Positions 1 through 6,450 of a stretch of 19,398 nt of DNA are shown piece after piece. Below the pieces are notes generated by a model. It saw only the letters and a program-made list of their open reading frames with translations, ran no database searches and was not told the DNA's origin. The DNA lies in assembly GCA_964391095.1 (NCBI GenBank), contig CAYMJA010000009.1, forward strand, positions 1-19,398. Direction: 5' to 3'. Both the position numbers and the translations under genes were made by a program. Position 1 is the stretch's first letter, and each line of letters starts with the position of its first letter. Source of the stretch: CAYMJA01 sp964391095 (GTDB taxonomy: Bacteria; Patescibacteriota; Minisyncoccia; Minisyncoccales; GWA2-38-27).

Positions 1-419
1 AATTTGGGAGTTTTTTTAAAATTAAGCAAAATTTTAATCATTTCCTGAACTTGCTTTTTCTCTGCTCTTCCATAACCGGTTATCGCCATTTTGAGTTGAA
101 GAGGGGTGAATTCATAAACCGGAATTTTTTTCTTAGCAGCGGTAAGCAGAACTACTCCTTTTGCCTGGCTTACCGGCATAGCTGTTTTTAGATTTTTGAA
201 AAAATAAAGATTCTCTACCGCTAAAACCTTTGGCTTGTGTTTTTTAATTAGTTTATTGAGTTCATTATTTAATATTCTAAGTCGTTCTCCATTAGTTAAA
301 CTTGGCTTAGTTGTTATGCAACCATAATCTATTGTTTTTAACTTTCCTCGTTTCTTTTTTGTTTCTATAAATGCATATCCCAGCCTGGCAATGCCAGGAT
401 CTATTCCTATAATAATCAT
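1..419 (-). CDS. ruvC: Crossover junction endodeoxyribonuclease RuvC (3' end cut off by window)
   Basis: RuvC resolves Holliday junctions by paired nicking on RuvAB-bound DNA. The 139 visible codons begin MIIIGIDPGIARLGYA, where Asp7 lies in the first catalytic strand of the RNase H-like fold. They continue with AVENLYFFKN, carrying the second acidic residue (Glu) and the conserved FxxN stretch, and ITGYGRAEKKQVQEMI, the DNA-binding region typical of RuvC. The C-terminal catalytic acidic residues lie beyond position 1, so an intact active site cannot be confirmed. The ATG (417-419) overlaps the stop of yebC by four bases (ATGA), which implies co-transcription and translational coupling. The yebC-ruvC order is common in bacteria. 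There is no separate ribosome binding site. Confidence 0.95.
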   Translation of the reverse strand, partial: MIIIGIDPGIARLGYAFIETKKKRGKLKTIDYGCITTKPSLTNGERLRILNNELNKLIKKHKPKVLAVENLYFFKNLKTAMPVSQAKGVVLLTAAKKKIPVYEFTPLQLKMAITGYGRAEKKQVQEMIKILLNFKKTPK

Positions 420-1144
420 ATTTTTAGGTTTGAATAAATATTCTGGACTGCTTCATTTTCGTCTAAGGTCTCAAAAAGTTTTTGGCAAGCCCCTTTTTCT
501 TTAACTTCAACTATATCTTTGGCAACCCAATCTAAGGAACTAGATTCAATTTTAATTCTTTTTTCTTCTAATCTTTTTTTCACTTTTTCTAAATTTTCTG
601 GGTTGGTGTAAATATCTAGAATATCGTTATGCCAGTAAATATCTTCTGCTCCTGCTTCAATTACCTCTAACTCTAATTTTTCTTTATTTTTTAACTCTTC
701 GGTTTGTGATTTAGAATCTACAATAATCGCCCCTTTTCTTTCAAAGAGCCATTTAACCGAGCCCTCGCCAGCCAATTTTCCTTTATTTTGGCTTAAAATT
801 TGTTTAATCTCTCCAAGAGTTCGGTTTTTATTATCAGTAATTCCTTCAATAATAACTGCTATTCCTCCTGGCCCGTAGGCCTCAAAAGTAACTTTTTCTA
901 ATTTTTCACTGGCTAATCCGCCAGTTCCCCGTTTTATTGCCCTTTCAATATTGTCTTTCGGTAAATTAAAAGAACGGGCTTCTTCTATTGCTAAACGCAA
1001 TTTAGAATTTGTTTTGGGGTCGTCGCCTCCTTCTCTAACAGCAACCGAAATCAACCGAGAGAGCTTAGAAAAAATCTGCCCTCGTTTTTTGTCGGTAATT
1101 TCTTTTTTATGTTTTATGCTTGAAAAATGGGAATGCCCACTCAT
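416..1144 (-). CDS. yebC: YebC/PmpR family protein (TACO1-type)
   Basis: A 242-residue protein of the usual length for this family. The N-terminus carries the signature MSGHSHFSSIKHKK and K-RGQIFSKLSRLISVAVREGG, followed by the NLPKDNIERAIKRGTGG stretch and the FEAYGPGGIAVIIEG core. Family members were first described as DNA-binding transcriptional regulators; more recent work links them to helping ribosomes through difficult (proline-rich) sequence, so the role here is not fixed by the sequence. The gene leads a two-gene unit with ruvC (4-nt overlap). No Shine-Dalgarno precedes the ATG; the upstream region holds a duplicated 13-mer with -10-like TAAAAT on the minus strand. It is cytoplasmic and has no membrane segment. 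Confidence 0.96.
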   Translation of the reverse strand: MSGHSHFSSIKHKKEITDKKRGQIFSKLSRLISVAVREGGDDPKTNSKLRLAIEEARSFNLPKDNIERAIKRGTGGLASEKLEKVTFEAYGPGGIAVIIEGITDNKNRTLGEIKQILSQNKGKLAGEGSVKWLFERKGAIIVDSKSQTEELKNKEKLELEVIEAGAEDIYWHNDILDIYTNPENLEKVKKRLEEKRIKIESSSLDWVAKDIVEVKEKGACQKLFETLDENEAVQNIYSNLKI

Positions 1145-1153
1145 AATATTTAA

Positions 1154-1179
1154 TAATTTTACTCTTTAATTTTACTCTT
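1154..1179. repeat. Tandem 13-bp duplication upstream of yebC
   Basis: TAATTTTACTCTT occurs twice back to back (1154-1166 and 1167-1179) in the 84-nt gap between the divergent yebC and the gene at 1229. Read on the minus strand each copy gives AAGAGTAAAATTA, so the duplication doubles a TAAAAT -10-like box upstream of yebC. A regulatory effect is inference. Confidence 0.7.
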
Positions 1180-1228
1180 CTGATTAATTTTTGTAAAATT
1201 AAATGATGTTTTAAATGTTAAAAAATTT

Positions 1229-2641
1229 ATGAAGAATAAAAATTTATTTTTTTATATAATTTTATTGATTGCTTTTGGATTGGCTGTTGTAATAATTAGC
1301 CATGAAACTTTATCTACCTTGCAAGAATTATCTGTTTTCCCTAAAATAAGTGTGTTTTTGACCAGGCCTACAGAGCAACCCTTAGAAATTATTAATGGTA
1401 TAGTGATAGTCCGCGAATTGGATAAAGAATTAATTGGTCAGAAAATTGAACAGGGAAAAGAATATTTACTTAGAATGATAGACGAAAAAGAAAACGGGGC
1501 TCATAAATATTACTATGCTCTGGATGATTCTTTTGAAAATAGATTGCATACTATATATACATCTTCCCTTATATATACACTTTTAAATCTTTATAATTTT
1601 AAAAATGATAATGCTCTTTTAGGCCAGATATTTAAATCTGGTGAGTTTGTTCTCTCTATGCAGAATAAAGCAGAAGGAACTAAAGGATATGGAGCTTTTT
1701 ATTATTCTTATTTCAAGAATAAATGTACTCATACAATAGCGAAAAAAGGTTCTGAGGAGCGAAGCGACGAAGGTTCTTACTATTTGGACAGTAAAGAACG
1801 GGAAAAGAAGTTTGTGGTTGGAACAACGTCAAAAACTATTTTCACTTTATTGAGATTATATAAACTGACCAACGACAGCAAATATTTAGAATCTGCTAAA
1901 CTGGGCGCTGATTGGTTAGTTACTATGCAAAATCCAGATGGAAGTATGACATCCTATGTAACATATAAAGATGGGAAATGGTTTCATAGTACAAAAGAAT
2001 CACTTCTTTATGATGGTCAGGTTCTTTCTGCTCTCTCCAAAATTTATATAATTACCGGGGAGGAAAAATATTATGATTCAGCTGAAAAGATTGCCAAACG
2101 TTTTGCTGAAAAATATGAAGAAGCCGGCAGGAAATACATTGAAGGCGAATATCGTTCCAAAAATCCAATATCAAATTCTTGGGTAGTAATGTCCTTTATA
2201 GATTTTTACAAAACTAATAAGGATGATTATTACAAAGATATAATTTTTGCACTAAGCACCCAAATTATCTCGGAGCAAAGAAAAGACCCTAATGATATTT
2301 TGAATTACGGGTGCATAGGTGGATCTTATTCAACCAGTGGAAATGGTTGGATATCTGAAGTAATGACCGATACATACAGCTTTTGTCTTGAACAAAACAG
2401 AGGAGATTGCGAAAAATATAAAAATGCTGTTGTAAATATAATAAGGTGGCTTATCCAATACACTTATTCAAAAGAAAACAGCTCTTTCTTAGAGAATTCC
2501 GAAAGAGCAATTGGCGGCATTTTCTGGAACAAAGAAAATAAATATGTCAGAACCGATTCGGTCTGTCATGGTTTGAATGGTTACATCGGAATAATAGATT
2601 ATTTAAATGACAACTTTTTGCTTTCGGTTCCAAAAAATTAA
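1229..2641 (+). CDS. Membrane-anchored alpha/alpha-toroid protein, possible glycoside hydrolase-like
   Basis: A 470-residue protein with one N-terminal hydrophobic segment (about residues 5-24, after MKNKN), suggesting a signal anchor with the rest outside the cell. The remainder shows repeated pairs of helices typical of alpha/alpha toroids (six-hairpin glycosidases and relatives): around 108-163 (YTLLNLYNF, then FVLSMQN), around 200-250 (TLLRLYKLTNDSKYLESAKL, then WLVTMQNPDGSM) and around 262-345 (GQVLSALSKIYIITGEEKYY, then NSWVVMSFIDFYK). The C-terminal part has FLENSERAIGGIFWN. No catalytic residues can be assigned, so a sugar-degrading role is only a suggestion from fold pattern. Residues 174-183 are an in-frame repeat insertion. 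It stands alone, divergent from yebC, with no Shine-Dalgarno but an AT-rich TTAAAAA just before the ATG. Confidence 0.75.
   Translation: MKNKNLFFYIILLIAFGLAVVIISHETLSTLQELSVFPKISVFLTRPTEQPLEIINGIVIVRELDKELIGQKIEQGKEYLLRMIDEKENGAHKYYYALDDSFENRLHTIYTSSLIYTLLNLYNFKNDNALLGQIFKSGEFVLSMQNKAEGTKGYGAFYYSYFKNKCTHTIAKKGSEERSDEGSYYLDSKEREKKFVVGTTSKTIFTLLRLYKLTNDSKYLESAKLGADWLVTMQNPDGSMTSYVTYKDGKWFHSTKESLLYDGQVLSALSKIYIITGEEKYYDSAEKIAKRFAEKYEEAGRKYIEGEYRSKNPISNSWVVMSFIDFYKTNKDDYYKDIIFALSTQIISEQRKDPNDILNYGCIGGSYSTSGNGWISEVMTDTYSFCLEQNRGDCEKYKNAVVNIIRWLIQYTYSKENSSFLENSERAIGGIFWNKENKYVRTDSVCHGLNGYIGIIDYLNDNFLLSVPKN
1746..1777 (+). repeat. GC-rich short insertion flanked by 8-bp direct repeats
   Basis: AAGGTTCT is found at 1746-1753 and again at 1770-1777, on either side of the GC-rich 16-mer GAGGAGCGAAGCGACG. 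The 24-nt period keeps the reading frame and encodes GSEERSDEGS within an AT-rich gene. The arrangement looks like a small insertion with a target-site duplication. Confidence 0.7.
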
Positions 2642-2645
2642 AAGT

Positions 2646-3383
2646 TTAACCTCTTAGGTTAGACCCTTGAGGAGTTATTGCCTTTTTAAGAATTAAAATT
2701 ATTATTGCGGAAAAAACAGCAACGGCAAAAGCGATTAAAAAAGAATTAGTTGTCCGAGGCCCGTCCTCGCCCACTTTTTCACCGATAGAAGCTGTTTCAG
2801 CTTGCGGAGGCCTGTCCTCCGTAAGTCCAGGGCTGTTCTTGGATTTAGGGGTTCCTTCAGGATTGTGACTGGTTTGCCAATTTTTAGGGTCGTTTCCAAG
2901 AAATAAAGAATTTATTCTTTCCATTGTTCTTTTAGTTTTATTATCTCCAACAAACCACTTAGAAGAACAATCTATCTCATCAACTACTTTTTCTTGAAGA
3001 TTAATTAATTTTAAATACTCTCCTTTATTATTTAAACTACCCTTATATATCAAATCCGCTTTAATATCTAAAACTGTTTCATCATCAGTTCTTTCCAATA
3101 AATAAAATCCCTTAGCCGGAATTGTTCCTTTTAAATTAATTTTTGGAGTTTTGTCAGCAGTTTTAAGAATCCAACCCCCAAGGTTTATGGTTTTTTCACT
3201 ATTATTATATAATTCAATCCATTCATCATTTGCTGAATTTTCGGTTCCCATCCAGGCAATCTCATTAATTACAACATCTAACCCTTCACTTTTAACTAAA
3301 GGTGAAGGGTCTAAAGAAGCCCCTTGGCTAATAAGGGGCAGGAATATAAATAAACTAAAAATTAAGCAAAAAATTTTTAACAT
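2646..3383 (-). CDS. Lamin-tail domain (LTD) surface protein with C-terminal membrane anchor
   Basis: A 245-residue protein with a clear signal peptide (hydrophobic core FCLIFSLFIFLPLI, probable cleavage after QGA). An LTD immunoglobulin-like domain follows from about residue 37 to 145: VVINEIAWMGTENSANDEWI, ELYNNSEKTINLGGWIL, GFYLLERTDDETV and KGEYLKLIN. A low-complexity linker rich in Pro, Gly and Asp follows, then a membrane helix (about 214-232, SFLIAFAVAVFSAIIILIL) and a short basic tail. The layout predicts a wall- or membrane-tethered extracellular protein. LTD domains in bacteria are often linked to secreted nucleases or adhesion, but nothing catalytic is seen. It sits 34 nt downstream of ruvB and probably shares its transcript. 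Three palindromic insertions lie in the signal-LTD junction and the linker, the parts most tolerant of insertion. Confidence 0.88.
   Translation of the reverse strand: MLKIFCLIFSLFIFLPLISQGASLDPSPLVKSEGLDVVINEIAWMGTENSANDEWIELYNNSEKTINLGGWILKTADKTPKINLKGTIPAKGFYLLERTDDETVLDIKADLIYKGSLNNKGEYLKLINLQEKVVDEIDCSSKWFVGDNKTKRTMERINSLFLGNDPKNWQTSHNPEGTPKSKNSPGLTEDRPPQAETASIGEKVGEDGPRTTNSFLIAFAVAVFSAIIILILKKAITPQGSNLRG
2755..2769. repeat. Short GC-rich hairpin (copy 1) in LTD linker
   Basis: CGAGG CCCGT CCTCG forms a 5-bp stem. It matches copy 2 at 2805-2821 (shared GAGGCCYGTCCTC) and encodes GEDGPR in the linker. Confidence 0.6.
2801..2825. repeat. GC-rich hairpin (copy 2) in LTD linker
   Basis: CTTGCGGAGG at 2801-2810 pairs with CCTCCGTAAG at 2816-2825 (10-bp stem, one G-T). 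It shares its core with the hairpin at 2755-2769 and encodes EDRPPQ in the protein linker. Confidence 0.65.
3281..3310. repeat. Palindromic insertion between signal peptide and LTD domain
   Basis: ACCCTTCAC (3281-3289) and GTGAAGGGT (3302-3310) are perfect inverted repeats. The inner bases TTTA/TAAA extend the hairpin to about 13 bp after one G-T. It encodes LDPSPLVKSEGL, a stretch that belongs neither to the signal peptide nor to the LTD fold. Confidence 0.65.
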
Positions 3384-3416
3384 CTATTCGTATGGCCTAT
3401 TCGTAAGGCTATTCAC
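3384..3416. repeat. Near-tandem repeat filling the ruvB-LTD spacer
   Basis: CTATTCGTATGGC (3384-3396), CTATTCGTAAGGC (3397-3409) and a partial third CTATTC (3409-3414) fill almost the whole spacer and abut the LTD start codon. No Shine-Dalgarno is visible. Confidence 0.65.
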
Positions 3417-3417
3417 A

Positions 3418-4431
3418 TTAAATCAAAAATTTTTGGGAACCCTTGTGTTTAATTCCCAAGTGTTGATAAGCGGATTTTGTGGCAATTCTTCCTTTAGGTG
3501 TTCTCTCGATGAACCCAAGCTGCATTAGATAGGGTTCGTAAATGTCTAAAATAGTATCTTCCTCTTCTGAGCTTGCTGCAGATAATGTTTGAAGACCAAC
3601 TGGTCCTCCTCCAAATTTTTCAATAATTGCTTTTAAGATTTTTCTATCTTCTGATTCAAGGCCAAGTTGGTCAATTTCTAAAGAATTTAAGGCCTGTTTG
3701 GCAATTTTTTGGGTAACCATTCCTTTTCCCTCAACCTGAGCAAAGTCCCTTACTCTTCTAAGAAGTCGATTAGCGACTCTGGGAGTAAAACGGGAACATT
3801 GGGCAATAGTTTTAACCGCTTCTGGTTCTATTGTTATCCCCAAGAGATTACTTGACCTTTGGATAATTTTTTCAATATCTTTTTTTTTATAAAAATTAAG
3901 CTGAAAAGTTGCTCCAAAACGGTTTCTTAAAGGAGAAGATAATAAAGCCAGACGAGTGGTAGCTCCGATTAGAGTAAATCGAGGCAGTTTGAGTTCCATA
4001 GTCCTAGCCATTGGTCCTTTCCCCAAAACAAGATTTAGTTTGAAATCTTCCAAAGCAGGATAGAGGAACTCTTCTATTAGTCGATTGAGCCGATGAAATT
4101 CGTCGATAAAAAGAATATCTCCTTCATTGAGGTTACTTAAAATAGCAGCTAAATCCCCGACTCTTTCAATAACTGGACCGCTGGTGGTCCGAATATTACT
4201 ACCTGTTTCTTTAGCGATAAGGTAGGCTAAAGTTGTCTTTCCTAAGCCACTATTGCCATAGAAAAGGAGGTGGTCGGGTGACTGATTTCTTTTTTTCGCT
4301 GCCTCAATAATTATCTGAATATTCTTTTTTACTTTTTCCTGACCGACATAATCTTCCCAGGTTTTTGGCCTTAAAGTTAAATCAAGAGTTTTATCTTCTT
4401 CAGTTGAGGAAGGGCTTGACAAATTTTCCAT
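3418..4431 (-). CDS. ruvB: Holliday junction branch migration helicase RuvB
   Basis: RuvB is the hexameric AAA+ motor that, loaded by RuvA, drives branch migration. At 337 residues it is of normal length. Visible motifs: DLTLRPKTWEDYVGQEKVK near the N-terminus, Walker A GNSGLGKTT (59-67), Walker B ILFIDEFHRL (106-115), sensor GATTR (156-160), the SPLRNRFG arginine-finger region (166-173), and the C-terminal winged helix with GGGPVGLQTLSAA and EPYLMQLGFIERTPKGRIAT. Most RuvBs have GPPG in Walker A and DEIHR in Walker B; here they are GNSG and DEFHR, while the Lys, Thr, Asp and Glu needed for ATP binding and hydrolysis are kept. It has its own TATAAT box 5 nt before the ATG. Confidence 0.97.
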   Translation of the reverse strand: MENLSSPSSTEEDKTLDLTLRPKTWEDYVGQEKVKKNIQIIIEAAKKRNQSPDHLLFYGNSGLGKTTLAYLIAKETGSNIRTTSGPVIERVGDLAAILSNLNEGDILFIDEFHRLNRLIEEFLYPALEDFKLNLVLGKGPMARTMELKLPRFTLIGATTRLALLSSPLRNRFGATFQLNFYKKKDIEKIIQRSSNLLGITIEPEAVKTIAQCSRFTPRVANRLLRRVRDFAQVEGKGMVTQKIAKQALNSLEIDQLGLESEDRKILKAIIEKFGGGPVGLQTLSAASSEEEDTILDIYEPYLMQLGFIERTPKGRIATKSAYQHLGIKHKGSQKFLI

Positions 4432-4436
4432 AAAGT

Positions 4437-4442
4437 ATTATA
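4437..4442 (-). promoter_or_regulatory. -10 box of ruvB, leaderless type
   Basis: On the minus strand TATAAT is followed by ACTTT and then the ruvB ATG. The 5-nt spacing would place the transcription start at or next to the start codon. No good -35 is visible. Confidence 0.6.
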
Positions 4443-4494
4443 ATGATTATTGATTCTTACTAAAGTCAGGGTTAAGGCTAAACGAGACCGAAGC

Positions 4495-4634
4495 ATAAAA
4501 AACTAAACCTGAGGCTGGGGACTCGGAATTTTTGTAGATGGGTAGTTTGGCGAGAGCGAAACTATACCTCAGAAGGTTCTAAAACTTTTGTTTTAAAGCT
4601 AAGTTGGTCCCCAGCCTCAGGTTTAGTTTTTTAT
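4495..4634. ncRNA. 140-nt element closed by a perfect 28-bp inverted repeat (candidate structured RNA or mini-element)
   Basis: Positions 4495-4522 and 4607-4634 are exact reverse complements (28 of 28), including the GC-rich core CCTGAGGCTGGGGAC. The 84-nt interior holds a hairpin TAGTTTGGC-GAGA-GCGAAACTA (4551 region to 4564) with one G-G mismatch and a GNRA-type tetraloop on the plus strand, and an AAAAC-TTTT-GTTTT hairpin near 4580-4594. Because both arms carry a run of six A/T, a U-tract follows the closing stem on either strand, so transcription would terminate in both directions. It lies between pilB and ruvB (both minus). No ORF is convincing. It matches none of the RNAs I considered (6S, 4.5S/SRP, tmRNA, RNase P). 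The strand is undecided; the GNRA loop favours plus, the neighbouring genes favour minus. Confidence 0.55.
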
Positions 4635-4640
4635 TAGGTT

Positions 4641-4664
4641 TTAATACTTAATATTTAATACTTA
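4641..4664. repeat. 7-bp-period tandem repeat at the pilB stop codon
   Basis: TTAATAC, TTAATAT and TTAATAC followed by TTA run without a break from 4641 to 4664. The last TTA is the reverse complement of the pilB TAA stop. Confidence 0.6.
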
Positions 4665-5966
4665 CTCGGTAGTTACTCTTTCTATTTCTTCAATAGTAGT
4701 AACTCCTTTTAGGACTTTTATGAATCCGTCCTGGCGCATTAAAACCATTCCCTTTTTAATTGCCTTTTCTCTCATATCGGCAATAGAAGGTGAGGTTAAT
4801 ATAAATCTTTCCATTTCGTCATCAATTGTAAAGGTCTCAAAAATACCAATTCTGCCTTTATATCCGGTAAGATTACAATCCCGACAGCCCTGAGCATAGG
4901 GTATTTTCATTTTCGGATTTAGTTTTGGTATTTTGATATTGCTAGGAAGATTTTTTAAATTTTTCTCTATCTTTTTTAAATCCTCTGGTAAAATTGTTTT
5001 AAATTTCACGCATTTATTACATACTTTTCTTACTAATCTTTGGGCTATTGCTATATTTAGAGCCGGAGCGATATTAGTGGGTTTTTCCCCCAGGGCCTGG
5101 AGTCGAGCAATAGTGCCGGCAGCGTCGTTAGTATGGACGGTGCTTAAAACTAAATGTCCGGTTAAAGCTGCTTGAATAGCAATTTTAGCAGTTTCTAGGT
5201 CCCGGATTTCTCCTACTAAAATTATATCAGGGTCCTGTCTGACAATAGCCCGAAGACCGTTGGCAAAGTCATAGCCGCGAGCTTCATCAATTTGAGTTTG
5301 GGAGACCCCTTTTAGATGGTATTCGATTGGGTCTTCAATAGTAATAATTTTAATCTCAGGACTGGTTATTTTCTGCAAGAAAGCATATAAAGTTGTTGTC
5401 TTTCCCGAACCGGTAGGTCCGGTGCAGATAATCATTCCATTTGGCTTTTTGACCTCTTTTTTAAACATTTCCAGCATCTCTTTTCTTAATCCAAGAGATT
5501 CCATAGTCACCACCCACTTGGGATTTAAAATTCTCAGCACAAGCGATTCTCCGTATTCAGCCGGGATACATGAGGCTCTAACTTCAATTGAGGATTCCTC
5601 TATTAAAATAGAAAAACGACCGTCTTGAGGCCGAGTGGTTATATTTAGTTTTAATTTAGAGAGCAACTTAATTCGAGAAAGAAGTTTTTTATATATGATT
5701 GGGTTAAGATATAAAACATCATGCAAAACACCATCAATTCTAAGCCGTAATTTCGCTTGCTTTTCCTCTGGCTCAATATGGATATCAGAGGCATCGAGAT
5801 AAAAGGCTCCTGTCAAAATAATTTGGACTAAATCAGTTATCCTTTTCTTTAGACTCTTTTTAATTATCTCCTTAAAATCAGCTATATTTTTTACTTCCTT
5901 TTTGATATCTTTAACTATGATAGGAGCAATTATTATTTCCCCTCTAATTTTTTTTGCCTGTTCCAT
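4662..5966 (-). CDS. pilB: Type IV pilus assembly / type II secretion ATPase, PilB/GspE family, short form
   Basis: This ATPase powers pilus extension or pseudopilus assembly at the inner face of the membrane. From the chosen ATG it is 434 residues. Motifs: DASDIHIEP near residue 60, the Asp box IEDPIEY (210-216), Walker A GPTGSGKTT (183-191), Walker B DIILVGEIRD (247-256), the His box GHLVLSTVHTNDA (270-282), and a four-cysteine zinc site (Cys316, 319, 361, 364: CNKC and CRDC). Family members are usually about 550-570 residues; the N-terminal MshEN/T2SSE_N domain is missing, leaving only N2D and the motor. An in-frame ATG at 5984 would overlap tsaE's start; 5966 is preferred because family-like sequence starts there and a TAATAT box lies 8 nt upstream. 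PilB and GspE cannot be separated without neighbours. Confidence 0.92.
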   Translation of the reverse strand: MEQAKKIRGEIIIAPIIVKDIKKEVKNIADFKEIIKKSLKKRITDLVQIILTGAFYLDASDIHIEPEEKQAKLRLRIDGVLHDVLYLNPIIYKKLLSRIKLLSKLKLNITTRPQDGRFSILIEESSIEVRASCIPAEYGESLVLRILNPKWVVTMESLGLRKEMLEMFKKEVKKPNGMIICTGPTGSGKTTTLYAFLQKITSPEIKIITIEDPIEYHLKGVSQTQIDEARGYDFANGLRAIVRQDPDIILVGEIRDLETAKIAIQAALTGHLVLSTVHTNDAAGTIARLQALGEKPTNIAPALNIAIAQRLVRKVCNKCVKFKTILPEDLKKIEKNLKNLPSNIKIPKLNPKMKIPYAQGCRDCNLTGYKGRIGIFETFTIDDEMERFILTSPSIADMREKAIKKGMVLMRQDGFIKVLKGVTTIEEIERVTTE

Positions 5967-5968
5967 GT

Positions 5969-5980
5969 TACAATATATTA
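5969..5980. promoter_or_regulatory. Back-to-back -10 boxes for divergent tsaE and pilB
   Basis: On the plus strand TACAAT (5969-5974) lies 8 nt before the tsaE ATG at 5983. On the minus strand TAATAT (5980-5975) lies 8 nt before the pilB ATG at 5966. The two hexamers touch. A minus-strand TTGTAA (6004-5999) with an 18-nt spacer could be the pilB -35, inside tsaE. Confidence 0.5.
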
Positions 5981-5982
5981 GC

Positions 5983-6423
5983 ATGAAAAGAGAATATATT
6001 ACAAGTAGCTCAGCCCAAACAAGAAAATTAGGTCAAAAATTTGCCAAAGAGCTGAAACCTAAAAAGCAAGCTTTTATTATTGCTTTAGAAGGAGAATTAG
6101 GAGGAGGCAAGACAACTTTTTTGCAGGGATTTGCCAAGGGCTTAGGGATTAAAGAAAAAATCCTCAGCCCCACCTTCGTTATTTTAAAAAAATTTCGGGT
6201 TTTGGGCTCCAGGTTTCAAGAGTTTTATCATATCGATTGTTACAGGATTAAAAAGCCAAAAGAATTATTAGATTTGGGTTTTCAACAAATCATTTCTAAA
6301 TCTGAAAACATTGTTGTTATTGAATGGGCAGACCGCATCCAGAAGATAATTCCTAAAAATGCCGTCTGGATTAAATTTGAATTTGTAGATGAGAAAAAAA
6401 GAAAAATTAATATCAATTACTAA
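5983..6423 (+). CDS. tsaE: tRNA threonylcarbamoyladenosine biosynthesis ATPase TsaE
   Basis: TsaE is the small P-loop ATPase that works with TsaB and TsaD to form t6A37 on ANN-decoding tRNAs. The 146-residue product has Walker A GELGGGKTT (37-45; GDLGAGKTT is usual), SPTF (62-65), the DxYR motif IDCYRI (Asp85, Tyr87, Arg88) and VVIEWADR (Glu114, Trp115), in the order expected for the family. An upstream ATG at 5902 would add 27 residues read from the pilB coding strand and is rejected; 5983 matches the family N-terminus and has a -10 box 8 nt upstream. No Shine-Dalgarno is seen. It is divergent from pilB and followed by the exonuclease gene after 27 nt. Confidence 0.93.
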   Translation: MKREYITSSSAQTRKLGQKFAKELKPKKQAFIIALEGELGGGKTTFLQGFAKGLGIKEKILSPTFVILKKFRVLGSRFQEFYHIDCYRIKKPKELLDLGFQQIISKSENIVVIEWADRIQKIIPKNAVWIKFEFVDEKKRKININY

Positions 6424-6438
6424 TTTATTATTTTGTGC

Positions 6439-6444
6439 TAAAAT
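6439..6444 (+). promoter_or_regulatory. -10 box before exonuclease gene, leaderless type
   Basis: TGTGCTAAAAT ends 6 nt before the ATG at 6451. TAAAAT is at 6439-6444, with an upstream TG element. The intervening GGGGAT might alternatively act as a weak ribosome binding site, though the spacing is very short. Confidence 0.5.
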
Positions 6445-6450
6445 GGGGAT

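Noticed and set aside
3151..3528. 125-codon plus-strand ORF spanning the LTD and ruvB junction
   Set aside because: Antisense to two well-supported genes and crosses their repeat-filled spacer.
4495..4634. tmRNA, 6S, 4.5S (SRP) or RNase P RNA
   Set aside because: No tRNA-like end or tag ORF, no SRP tetraloop motif with its conserved internal loop, too short for RNase P, and no 6S-like open-complex pattern that I could convince myself of.
5902..5982. N-terminal extension of TsaE from an upstream ATG
   Set aside because: These codons lie on the opposite strand of pilB, do not resemble TsaE, and the -10 box and family-like start favour 5983.
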